NCBI RefSeq assembly: GCF_019649055.1
Contig: NW_026570227.1
Span: forward strand, 2,790,001-2,854,000
Reading direction: 5' to 3'
Source of the DNA: Paramacrobiotus metropolitanus
Lineage: Eukaryota > Tardigrada > Eutardigrada > Parachela > Macrobiotidae
Length of the DNA stretch: 64,000 nucleotides
Below are positions 11,601-22,900 of this stretch, piece after piece (within the stretch, counting starts at the first letter, position 1; the number at the start of each line of letters is the position of its first letter). The position numbers were made by a program, and so were the translations under genes. The notes beneath the pieces were generated by a model that searched no databases, was not told the origin of the DNA, and saw only the letters and a list, made by a program, of their open reading frames with translations.

Positions 11601-14600
11601 GTAAGCATAAGCTGGTGAGGTGTGGGTGGAACTATATCCACAGCCCATCCAAACACATCTATCGCCTGTTCGGCCGACAAGTGCACCGCATTCAGCCTTA
11701 GAAAGGTCGCGAAGTCGACCGACTCCATGTCGAGCACGACACTGATCACTCGCATAAAGGTGCTGTTCTCCATGGGAGCACTTAACCGCAATGCATATTT
11801 TCCGGCTTCCATTGGAAGATTCTTGTCCAACAAAGTCGCAATCAAATGGTCGAACGATAGACTGACCCTTAATACCTTAAAGGCAGAAAAAAGCGTTTTT
11901 GTTCGCAAGCGTTTCTGCTTGTTGTTCGTTGGCGGAGCGCAGTTCAGTGTCTTAAGGGAAAGGACACGATACATGGTGCCACTGATACATGATAACCGAA
12001 ACTTTGCTTTCGCGCAGTCTGAATCATGTTTTAATGGTTATATCTCATTCCGAAACCGAATTCTTTGTATACACTGGACAAGAAACCGTTTAAGGTGCGC
12101 GAAATCCGGTAACTGAGGTAGTTGGCAAATTACTGTAAATCAGATTTCGAAGCATTTTTGAGCATCAAAAGTCAGGCTAATATCCGATCTTTTGGAAACT
12201 TGGCTGTACTGGTAATAGGCCCATAGGCCATAGCCACCTATAAAGATTCCGATCCAAAAACCTGGTCGATAACACCGCTGCTCAACGTTTCTGAAGATGG
12301 TACCGATTGATTGGCCCGCGCTGAACCTTGGATTCGGATTCGGAGTTGGATTACTCAAACTTGGATTCGGATTACTCAAACTTGGACTTGGATCTCTTAA
12401 CTTGGATTACATAAGTTGGATTACTTGACTTGGATAAGTTGGATTACTAAATTTGGATCACTTAACTTTGGTTACTAAACTTGGATTACGTTTTTTTGTG
12501 TTTATTCTCTTTTCTCATGGTATTCTTAGGTTTCTTAGGTTATTCTTAGGTTTCTTAGGTTTCAGGTTACCTAAGAAACCTAAGAAGCCTATACCCTGAG
12601 AAAAGAAAAGAATAAACACGAGCGGTAAAAAAATAATTCACGCCCAAAATATGTAGATATGTATGTAGTCCAAGTTTAGTGATCCAAGTTAATAAACCAA
12701 ATTAAGTAATCCAACTTATCCAGGTCAGGTAATCCAACTTTTGTAATCTAAGTTAAGAGACCGAAGTCAAAGTTTGAGTAATCCGAATCCAAGTTTCAGT
12801 AATCCAATACGAATGGAATCCAAGTTAGAGTAATCAAACTCCGAATCCGAATCCAAGGTTCAGCGCGGGCCCGATTGATTTGTACTGAAAAAAGTAAGTG
12901 TATGACGTGCTATTTCCAAAAACGGTGAACTACGATTACGATAGCAATCAGCATGGAAACAAAATTTGAACGAGCAAGCTGGCCTTGTACAGATTGGTTA
13001 TAACGGGATGCGGCGCATTGTCTAGAGGCTACAGCGCAGAGTTAAATTTGCTCTTAAATTTTGTTTTGGTCGCGTCCATTTAGTAGCAGATAAAATAAAT
13101 ATTTTTGCTTCTTCAAATGTTTCTGTCTCTTCCTGCAAAATATGTAATGTTCTGGTATTTAGAGCTAATGACGGGACCCTGGTTAGAATAAGACACTTGA
13201 GGCTACACGCTTACAAGTTGTAATACGAAACGGAATTCGGATGCGCGAAGCAAGTTTCCGTGATTGCATAATATGATACTAGTACCATAAACCATGTATC
13301 GTGCTATTTCCCTTCCTTTAAGGGAAATGGCACGTTCTATACATCGTGTCAATTTCAACGGCAGTGTTGGACTTACTAATCCGTCACTGCTAATAACAGT
13401 CAGACCTCCAGAAGAATCCGCGCCACGTGCAACGCAGTTGGTGCTCTCGCCTTCGGCTAATTTCCTGGAGGCTAAGTGGCGCATGCTCCGATAGTCAACC
13501 AAATGGACATATCCCATTTTGGTGGTGATAAATGCCAAGGAATGATCGTCCATGGGGTGTAACTATAGGAAATCTCTTATTGAAGGCTTCATACAATTGA
13601 CATGCGCATCCGTTAACATAGCTACCGTTACGGCGATTGGAATATCATTTTCCGTTCCCTTGGCGTCCATGGGGCACTTGATTTCAAGAGTAGAGGTTTT
13701 GGTGTTCGAAAAAAACACCTCCCCGTACCCTAGACGAAAATGACGATACAGTACAAGTATGCGGTGGTTGTTATTGCTTGTGACAGTGTGGGCGATTAAA
13801 ACAGCGATGTCGTCCATCGGTTGGGGCGGCAAAAAAGCAGCTGCGAATCCTGGAAAGGTTGCGGAAGTTTTCTTTTTCATGTGGAATACTTCCACGAGAC
13901 CCCTTGCTTGATCCACCTAGGAAGTACTTAATGTAATAGTTAGTATCAGAGCAGTGTCTGACTGCAGTAACTTCGCTTCAGTTTTTGTTTTCTCAACGAA
14001 AATAAATTTCATCGTCACACGTAAGAACAGCATGCATACGTCAAGCTTGACCGCTGTCAGGAACGACCACCCCTCCGAGCGGTTTATTTGATAATCGGTG
14101 ACGCTGTAAGTTCCCGCACCATCGTCCTCGCGAAGGCAACTCCAGCTGACGTTCCAGCTCTTAACATTCATATGAGTAACTTCTCTATTTGTTATAACTG
14201 CAATGCAGTTGAGGTCTATCCATTTAGCGAAATCCACGAATGATGCAATAACTGTCTCCTTTTCGAGGATGATTACTCGCAGCACGTTCGCAGCATCTAC
14301 AGCATAATATTGCTATTTACTGTAGTATTTACCAGAGTTAAATTCATTTCGCATTAGATACGCTTCTTTATCCGTGTTATTTCGATTTTGCATACCATGA
14401 ACCAGAGCCCGATCGACGACGTAAACACTTTGACATAAACGAATTTCTAATTAGCTGCTCCTGTTTTAATGCAGAGCAACTTTCCGAGATACATAATATT
14501 GTGGCATCAAAATCTTTAAGAACAGCAGTTTAGAATCGTCAAATTAAATCGTTAGCTATCACTAGTGGTAGTGAATTCTGTTGATTTACTGGATTATAAA

Positions 14601-16219
14601 TTATAATGCTGCTGATATGATTGTACGTACGTACGTACATTGTTGTACGTTGTACGTTGTTGTCGCCTTTCTCCTAATGTCTAGAAATCCCATCTTAATC
14701 TTGAAATTCATGATTCTCTTTGTACTCTTCTTGCCCAATCTCTTCGTCAAAACCTTTCAATAAGAAACCTAGGGTAGTTATAAACTGAATGTGCTGTTGC
14801 TTTTCACCGCTTGGGTAGAACTAGCGTCCTGGGACCTGACCAGTGTCCTGGCAACGCTGCCAGTAAATATCTGTGTTTGGTTGTTGCTGTGTTGTGTTGC
14901 TGACTTAGTTGTCATTCGATTAAAGATCAGCGCAGGTCAATACGTGATATACAACGTTTTCAGCCTTCAGGCCGCCCGGCTGACGGGTTGTACCAAGTCT
15001 ACATTACTTACAGTACAGCCGCATAATCGTGGTAAAAATTGAATTCCACTAGAACAGCCAGCCAGATAGGCGGCTTTTACAGCAATATTAGTTTAGGAAT
15101 TTGACCAATTAACTGGCTCAAGCAGTCAAGCTGCATGAAACTAGTATTGGTTCATCTGCAGATCGGAGCTTTGTTTCAGCCATTGTGTTTGTCAACAGCT
15201 AACAAACGGCCCGATCATTTCGGTACAGGCATAATTGTTTCGGCCAAAGGTCATTCATTCAGAAATTGCATCCGAATTACAGCCAAAACACTAATAAAGG
15301 GATGAAAAAAAGAGCTACGCGACAGGTGGTCTCGGGACATTTCGTTTTACGGACATTTCCTCTAAGGACAACTCGTTTTTGTGGCAAATAGTTATATGAT
15401 TTTTCGTTGCCATAAACCGTTCGATAACTTTTGGACTCCCAAAAAGTCGGGCGACCAAATGTCACACAACAAAACGGCTGCAAAACGAGTTGTCCCAAAA
15501 CAAATTAGCGGCTGTGACGAAGAACGTGTAGCGAAATATCCCACGACAAAATGCCCCGCGACCACTTGGGCTGCCACGGAAAAAAAGCAGTCGTAAAAAA
15601 TAACTACTCATAGTATCTGACCTGACCCACCTTGAATGAAGCAAAACTCGCCATTTGGACTGTGAGTGGCACTAACAATACGGTCCCGCATGCGATGTCG
15701 TTTGAAGTCTTTGCGGGTCACTTGAGGGGGAGAAGCGGCCAGATCGAGAAAGAACAGGCTCGGGTTAGACCACAGATCTCCCTGGCTGGCAACCGTAATA
15801 CTGTGCTCTGACGCCATTGTAATGCTTTTCCCGCTGTTCCATTTCGAATTAATCAGTTCGGAAATCTGTTGCGACAAGCACTTGCCATCACGGGTGACAG
15901 GTTGAATTACATGGGCTCTCTGCGATATTTTTCTGATGAATCGTTCAGTATCTAAGTAGCTATCGTTCAATAGTGCTATTAATTATATGATCACATTACT
16001 AGAGTACTACAGCTTTTCTGTGCTTTAAAATATTTGTCCATTCAGTATCAGCACAATAGCTAAATCGTAGCAACTAGGTAGGTTTTGTACTTATTTCTGT
16101 AGATTTCTGTACTCTGTAGATACTTTCGGCGCATTGTACAAAGCAACAGTAATGCAGCCCGCTTCAGCATTTACCTTAGCAAGTGTCGTCACCGAAAGCA
16201 CAGGACAAGAATCTGCCAT
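8669..16219 (-). CDS. Clathrin heavy chain-like protein with C-terminal RING, copy A (frameshifted before the RING)
   Basis: Sixteen exons in transcript order: 16175-16219, 15631-15865, 14040-14296, 13626-13916, 13377-13562, 11509-11875, 11263-11333, 10939-11193, 10703-10860, 10479-10604, 10213-10327, 9730-10010, 9471-9663, 9141-9345, 8929-9055, 8669-8859. Every junction is GT-AG, and phases agree with copies B and C. Exons 1-5 (about 338 residues) match the clathrin terminal propeller (MGYVHLVDY; family YGYIHLYD). Exons 6-15 match leg repeats (KFYDAVAVGQWCE, LWESVL). Exon 16 is a C3HC4 RING with all ligands. In exon 15 a run of four Cs (plus strand, 9021-9024) replaces three in B and C. The frame shifts after FLEG and stops at 8943-8945, which would remove the RING. 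Unless this is a sequencing error, the product is about 965 residues of clathrin-like part only. Corrected length is 1,033. Intron 5 carries a foldback element. Confidence 0.82.
9021..9024 (-). other. One-base insertion site in exon 15 of copy A
   Basis: The plus strand reads GCGCACCCCTCC here against GCGCACCCTCC in copy B and GTGCACCCTCC in copy C. Exon 15 is 127 bases in A and 126 in both others. A homopolymer indel of this kind is either a real null mutation or a consensus error. Confidence 0.85.
11952..12118 (+). repeat. Diverged arm fragment of the 53.7 kb foldback element
   Basis: Begins TTAAGGGAAAGG and shares ordered blocks (ACATGGTGCC, TTTCGCGCA, CCGAAAC, TGTATACACTGG, AACCGTTT, ATCCGGT) with the left arm of the inverted repeat at 53714-54401. 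Its left end coincides with that element's terminus (TTAAGGG). It lies in intron 5 of copy A. Confidence 0.65.
12313..12871. mobile_element. Foldback MITE with 9-bp target duplication, copy 1 (Mutator-like by TSD length)
   Basis: The element is 559 bp. It starts GGCCCGCGCTGAACC and ends with the exact inverse. The inverted repeats run most of its length, with internal TTGGATTAC/GTAATCCAA sub-repeats and a central palindrome of TTCTTAGG/CCTAAGAA units. It is flanked by CGATTGATT at 12304-12312 and 12872-12880, a perfect 9-bp target-site duplication. It sits in intron 5 of copy A and has no coding capacity. Nine-base duplications with long terminal inverted repeats are typical of Mutator-like elements; that class assignment is an inference. 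Confidence 0.9.
15321..15570. mobile_element. Candidate 250-bp terminal-inverted-repeat element in intron 2 of copy A
   Basis: The left end (CAGGTGGTCTCGGGACATTTCG) and right end (the inverse of CAAGTGGTCGCGGGGCATTTTG) match with a few differences. Internal inverted blocks also pair (GGACAACTCGTTTT). No clear target duplication is seen, so boundaries are approximate. Confidence 0.5.
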
Positions 16220-17273
16220 TACATAATAATATTTCCGTAAGGTACGGAACGACCACGCCTAACAGAAATTGTGCGAGGGTTTCGCGTTAGCGATCATCTG
16301 TTGACAGCTATAATAAATCACGATATCGGGAGCCTTAGGTATCTCTGCGTATTCGTGCCGCATCTGATAGCACACAACATCAGTTGTTACTCATTACTGC
16401 CAATGCCGTGATAAGTAAACGCAAAGACGCATTGGTTATCTTCCGAGCTTAAGCTATCATGATAGTATCATCTCGACTGTCTTGACAGATAAAAGATATT
16501 ACAGATGAAGTAGAAATTCAGCACGCGCAATGCAGTCGTCTGACAAAATACCCGCACCACAGATTCTAAAAGTTTACCACTGTTGCAGCTCGTAGGTGCT
16601 GTAAGTATTTCAACAGAAACGCACACTGCTCGCTCGGAAAACCGGTATTTCTGTTATAAATATTACGCAGTAATCAACAAGTAAAACAAGGCACGTTTCG
16701 TACTCTGTACCTAGCTCGCTGCAGTACATGGCTCAGCATGTCTTGAGCTTGTCACATGCGTATTCGTTCTTGTGATGCTGTACTTATAGTTGTATTGTAC
16801 TTGTATCACCTTCGGCAACACAATCAACCACAGCACGTTACAAACGAGTCATACGTACACCAGCATTATGGCACCCATGCTACACTTGTAAACAAATTAA
16901 TAAAGAAGGCCAGTGCAGTGTGCATGCTTATGGGCATTCTTTTATTAACGCAACAAAGTCAACAAATTAAGCAAATAGTGCGCAAAAATTATTATATGTA
17001 ACTAGTTTTCTATTAAATTTTATCTATTCTGGGAAAATTATGACAGCAATCCGTTATCCCAAACACCTAACAAAAACAGCTGGCAGAAGCCAAACTTAAA
17101 CAATGCAGGGGCCAGGGGCTTACAAAAAAACTGTTACAACGGTGAAATTTGTAACTGAAACTCGGCATTCTGACAGAGAACAGAACCGCTGGGTGAGCGA
17201 ATGACCAACTTACCACTACGTAAAAGTGTTGACATGCTATACGAGTACGGAAGGCACACGCTTTCTACGCACA
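16220..17273. other. 5' flank of copy A
   Basis: No gene is seen. It aligns with 207-1250 upstream of copy 0 and more weakly with sequence upstream of copy B. It presumably holds the promoter of copy A, but no element can be named. Confidence 0.5.
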
Positions 17274-17282
17274 GCGTATTTG

Positions 17283-17864
17283 GGCCCGCGCTGAACCTTG
17301 GATTCGGATTCGGAGTTGGATTACTCAAACTTGGATTCGGATTCGTATTGGATTACTGAAACTTGGATTCGGATTACTCAAACTTTGACTTCGGTCTCTT
17401 AACTTAGATTACAAAAGTTGGATTACCTGACCTGGATAAGTTGGATTACTTAATTTGGTTTACTTAACTTGGATCACTAAACTTGGACTACATACATATC
17501 TACATATTTTTGGGCGTGAATTACGTTTTTTCATACCGTTTTCTCGTGTTTATTCTTTTTCTTTTCTCAGGGTATTCTCTTAGGCTTCTTAGGTTTCTTA
17601 GGTAACCTGAAAACCTAAGAAACCTAAGAATAACCTAAGAAACCTAAGAATACCATGAGAAAAGGAAAAGAATAAACACAAAAAAACGTAATCCAAGTTT
17701 AGTAACCAAAGTTAAGTGATCCAAATTTAGTAATCCAACTTATCCAAGTCAAGTAATCCAACTTATGTAATCCAAGTTAAGAGATCCAAGTCCAAATTTG
17801 AGTAATCCGAATCCAAGTTTGAGTAATCCAACTCCGAATCCGAATCCAAGGTTCAGCGCGGGCC
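17283..17864. mobile_element. Foldback MITE with 9-bp target duplication, copy 2
   Basis: The element is 582 bp, with the same GGCCCGCGCTGAACC termini and internal organisation as the one at 12313-12871. It is flanked by GCGTATTTG at 17274-17282 and 17865-17873, again a perfect 9-bp duplication. It lies between copies A and B, just upstream of copy A's 5' flank. Close similarity between the two copies indicates recent activity of the family. Confidence 0.9.
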
Positions 17865-18080
17865 GCGTATTTGTGTTTTTTTTGGATTTGTTTGGCTGCA
17901 AGCGTATGTGATTGCTAATTTTTGAATTCATTAAAGAGAGCTAAATCACAATTAACGTGACTGTATGGCATTTTCCAATATAATATATTTGACAGATAGC
18001 ACCGCCGCATAAACAACAAACGTTCATCGCGCTGATTACCTAACCCACTTGTTTTGAAGTATGCTCACGTATTTGTATAA

Positions 18081-18139
18081 CCATAATATTACTAAATACT
18101 GTCTAAATATTTAGTTTAGACTGTTTGGTAATATTATGG
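18081..18139. repeat. Near-perfect AT-rich hairpin, arms about 26 bp
   Basis: CCATAATATTACTAAATACT... pairs with ...TTTGGTAATATTATGG around a loop of about 7 bases; one arm carries two extra bases. It marks the left border of the degenerate repeat that follows. Confidence 0.75.
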
Positions 18140-18159
18140 TACAAGAAACGGCCTCGGCT

Positions 18160-18760
18160 TCTTGTGGTCTGCGGTCGGTTTCTCGAATGATTTTGGTTAG
18201 TTTAGTATTACTGCGTCGCAGTCTTCGTACACTATTTGCGAACACTATATGCACTAAACAGTGGTGTTACTTCAGTTCTTCACCACCTATCACGATTTGC
18301 GGTCAAAAAATAACGGTAACTTGGTTACTTACTCAAACTCTTATTGTCAGTCGGCTGTGCGCATTGGACAGTAAGGGAAATTGGTCGCTCACTATGTGCA
18401 GTGAGCAGCAGTGGTACTACAGTTACTCATCACCACTTATTTCGTCACGTACCTATCTAGGGAACGATGCGCAATGGTTGTTTTCAGCAAGTCGGTCACC
18501 CACTCGCATACCGGCCTCTGCACACGAGAATAGTGGTACTTCGGCCACTCGCTATGTGCACTTCCAGACTGTTCCAGTAGTGGTAGCTCAGTTACTCGTT
18601 CGTTACCACTCGTTTGGTTACTCACTCATCTAGCGAGCTCTGTGCACTGGAGAGTAGCGGCAGTGCGGTTACTCATCCATCTATCAAACTAGTAATTTGA
18701 CCACTCAATTTGTTCACTAAATAGTAGTGATAATTCAGTAATTCGTTGATCCAAACCCCT
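18160..18760. repeat. Degenerate tandem repeat
   Basis: At least six diverged copies of a motif like AGTGGTACTTCAGTTACTCATCACCACT occur (about 18261, 18410, 18531, 18580, 18657, 18722), separated by variable sequence with TGTGCACT-like words. The open frame across it is a by-product of the repeat. Confidence 0.55.
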
Positions 18761-18929
18761 GTGACCGCAGTCTCCAAATTAATACCCTTTTTCTTAGGAA
18801 TGCTAGTTGTTTATAAAGCAGTTTTTATTTTTCTAAACTGTTCTTTGAGTCGATGTACTACAACGGTAATGTTTTGTAATTTAGGTAATTGATAACTTTT
18901 TTTATCTATATGGTTGCTAGATAGCGGCG

Positions 18930-19957
18930 CTGAAACATCTTCCTCGTTGCATGTGAAGTATGAAAACAACCGGCCGGATCATCGAAACGTGCCTTCTGAT
19001 TATCAAAACACAAAACTACTGCATGCGTAGATGTGTAGTGATGCAAGCTCGCAAATACCGAGCCATTACAGAATGTGGCTATCAACTCTCGTACGTAGCA
19101 CGACGCAGTAACAATGTTAACCATTATGCTGTTATCACTAGCATAATTTCAGCTGCGGAATGATCAGGCGAAATAATTTATAGTCAGCGCTTCAATGATC
19201 CAGTAAGTACAGTAACTGATGATGATCAAGCAGTGATCCACAAAATAAGTTAAATTTCAGGATCAAAAAACTTTTAAATCTGGATAATAAAGTTTGCAGG
19301 ACACCTACAAGACTGTAGGCGTATTTAGGCTACAGTATGTGTGAGCGTGCAGAGCGCACTTAGCGTGGTGCGGCGGCGGTGAGATTGTCATAATCCATTA
19401 GCGTTCAACTTACAACCGTTAAATCTCACTTGTCTGCAGTTTGCTAAATGCCGACTTTTCGGTATTACTCTTGGGAGAGGAAGCTTGTGGTGGTTTCTTT
19501 AGGTCCAAAAGTAGCCATCGATAATTAACTGAAACACGGTATACGAAAGTTTGAAATTAGCCAGCGCTTGAGCGGTAAAGGAAGGAGCTTACTCAGCGTT
19601 ACTGAATTACAAGTACCTTCAAACGAGATACGCTAGCAATTAATCCTTATTTATTATGGTTTCTGACTTTCTGACATTTTTATAGCAGCAAAGAATCAAA
19701 TTAAGAGGTGACCAAAGAATAAAAGCACACATCAGTAATATGTACGTAAAAGTATCTTTGCGACCGAATATTGATGGCGGCAATATTTATGCACTTTATT
19801 CCAACATTAGCGTAACCGTCACCTCCGCGATCAAACGGCAGTGAAAACGCAGAAATCAAGCCATGCGATTTCAGCAATAGTCGATCCAGTGAATGGATTT
19901 GGACTGCGTTGATCACTTAAATGCGCCTACGTGAAGCATACAAGCGCATCGATTGCG
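18930..19957. other. 3' flank of copy B
   Basis: No gene is seen. It is homologous to copy A's 3' flank (7680-8668) over most of its length. Confidence 0.65.
19795..19800 (-). promoter_or_regulatory. Candidate polyadenylation signal of copy B
   Basis: AATAAA on the minus strand about 160 bases past the stop codon, in the same relative position as in copy A. Confidence 0.5.
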
Positions 19958-22900
19958 CTATACACTAAACGTTTTCACCTTCAGGTCGATCGGCTTGCGA
20001 CATATGGGGCAGATGCTGAGTTCTTTTGCGCAGTCCATACAGACTACCATATGGCCGCATGGGACGAATGTCACATTCTTTGGCAGATCTTCACATATGC
20101 GGCAACAATTGACATCCAGCATTCCGCTTGACCCGCTTTCGTTGGCCACTTGATGATGTACGTAATACGGTCATGATATGAATCAGAACAGTCAGAATCT
20201 GAACCGCATCTTACTCAATTTCTTCAGATCGTGCGTCCGGTTGGTTTTCCCATAAGCCAGTGCCAGCGTCACACAAACCGATGGGTCTTTAGTGGTGGAT
20301 AGCGCACCCTCCAGAAAGCGAATTAACAGTTCCCATTCGGCTAAATGTATCCCATAAACAGTTACCTCAACAAATAAAAGCCCAAAGATTCTTAGAACAC
20401 TTACCGAAACTGCTGTCCAACGGCACCATCGAGCAGATGAGTTTATATTTTTTAAATCGACCCGCTTCCAGAAAATACCGCAGTGCCAAAACAAGTTCGC
20501 CCGATTTCAAGTAATTCTCGGCGACTGTCGCCAGTAACTCCGGATCACGGCTAAGAAAAGCCAGTTCCTTGATATCGCCGAGTCCTTCGGTTCGGTGAGC
20601 CGCAACCAACTGAATAATTAAACAAAAGAAGCAGTTTCAAGAATTTACTTCGTAAGGAACCGCTGATAAGAATAGAATCTATGTTAATCATGAAGAGTCG
20701 GAAAACAAGCATATCCATGTGTTGCGGACCTGCGCGGCTTCTTTCCAGCATTTTCCCTTGACAAGTATGTCTTTGGCAAACCGCAGCATTCCTCCTTGAA
20801 CGAGTGCCTCGGCAACTATGCACGGATCATATGTGTATAACTGCTCGCCGAACACCTGCTGAATTTTCTCTGGGGGATATCCACTTCCTAATAAAGATCG
20901 AACGGCATGCTTTTGCAGAAACCTACGAAGGGAATAATCAGCTTGTACTTATGAAGACACGCTTTATTACTGAAACTGGCCTTACAAGATCTGGTCTTTG
21001 CCGACAGTTGTGGATAACAGTCGGCGGATGAAGGTCTGGGTTTCGGATACCAAATCAGTCTCGGCAATAGTCGCGACGAGTACGGCCACCTGTTCAAAGT
21101 CGCCAGAAACTGTGTTGTAGCCCGCTTCTGGTTGATGTAACATAATGTTAACCAGGTACGCGCGTTTTCCATTGATCGGACTCAGAACGCTTTCCCAATG
21201 GTCTTTACTGCTTAACTTTAGGAGGTAGTTAAACTGACGCTTGTATACACCGAGGTCGCCGCTCAGCTGCAAACAAAAAATTTTTATGGTCAGAAAACCA
21301 GAACGCCTCCAAAAAGCAGTACACGCAAAACAGCAACGAAGATACTACTCTAATCTGAAAAGAATGACGCAGATGTGCCTGCAGTGAAAGCGTTTGGCAG
21401 GTCACATGTTCTATTTAACAATTTTTAACTGCTTAAACGTTACTGCTCACTCGGATAAAATCTGCACTAAGGCGTCGCTCTTCGTATACCATCAAAGCCT
21501 TAGTCAGCCAATTGTTCTTTTCACACCATTGGCCAACGGCTACCGCATCATAAAATTTGTCGTTCCTGAAAGACAAAGATGACAGAAATTTCTGTAGAAT
21601 CCAAAAAATATTTTAGCTTATTGCATGGCAAAGGAAATCTTTGACAAGTAAAGCGTAATGCTACTCGTACGATTCGTTGCCGCAATACCTCAAAATTTGG
21701 TTCAGCTTATCGTCTTCCATGGTTTCAATGTACAGCTTCACCAGCTGAGAATGCACGGTTTCATCGGGTATGCCCTTTCCCACAATATATTCCAGAAAGC
21801 TGGTCGTTGTGTTCCTAAAACGTAATACAATAAGTACCACGGAATGATTGCATGTTAACGGACCCCTTTGGCACTGATCGGCGGAAACTGTTTTCCATCC
21901 GCTTTCCGCACCGCGTTTCATTTTTCTTTAGGGATTGAAGAACGTCAGGATAGACGGTTTGCAACATGTCAGCGGTCAGTCCCAAATTGTACTTCACCTC
22001 CAGTGCACCCAGATCAGGGCTATATTGTAGAAGAATTTCAATGATCATGCACAATTGTTCCTTGAATTCCTGCAAACATACGCCTGGAAGATTTAATGTG
22101 AATGCGTTTAATTGGAGATTACCATAATCTCCAATTAAACCATTAATTGGAGATTACCATAAGAGAAGAGGAAATTACCATAATCATACAAATACATCAA
22201 CTTTGTCGAACGGACTTTGCTTACTTACTGTTGTAGGCTGATGCCGTGCTATCGTTCGAAATGCACAAAGAATCTACACGACATACCTCTTTTGGCATGT
22301 TTCCAAGCAATTCGTCTAGTCGCACCGGCTGTTCGTTGCGCACTCTGAGCGTTACGAGATGTATGATGAGACTGTACTTAATGCACAGCTTTTCCACGAG
22401 TTCATCCACGGCATGCTTCGAACCTGGTGCAGCATTTTCGGACATCAAACAATCTATTACCGAATCCGCAAACAAAATCTTGCTGTTGACGGTGATAAAA
22501 TGAAGCTCCAGGATTTGTATAAGACCATGCTTCAAGGCCACCTGTACAGACCGCAGACCATTGTAGATTCGTGGGTGGTACCTTGACGTATAATTCGGGA
22601 TTCTTGCAAATACAAAACATACTTTGACAAGTTGCAATAAAGCACTCTCTGTCATCTTCTTCGGCGCCAGAGACTTCAGAAACATAAACAGACCTAGGTA
22701 CAATAACAACCTATTATCTACTAGCCGGGAGTACTGACGTTGTTCTCGCTGTTATGACAAGAAAGTTGTGTTTACGTTCTGTGTTAGCACTGCGCTCGAA
22801 CATGCTTATTAAAACGTCCAAACCAATTCTGTCGCTAAGCTTCATGGCGAGATGACCGATGAGCATAGAATGATGAGGAGTGTGTGAAGCCATATCAACT

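Noticed and set aside
18136-18633. 165-codon open frame on the plus strand
   Set aside because: It lies wholly in the degenerate tandem repeat, and its composition follows the repeat.
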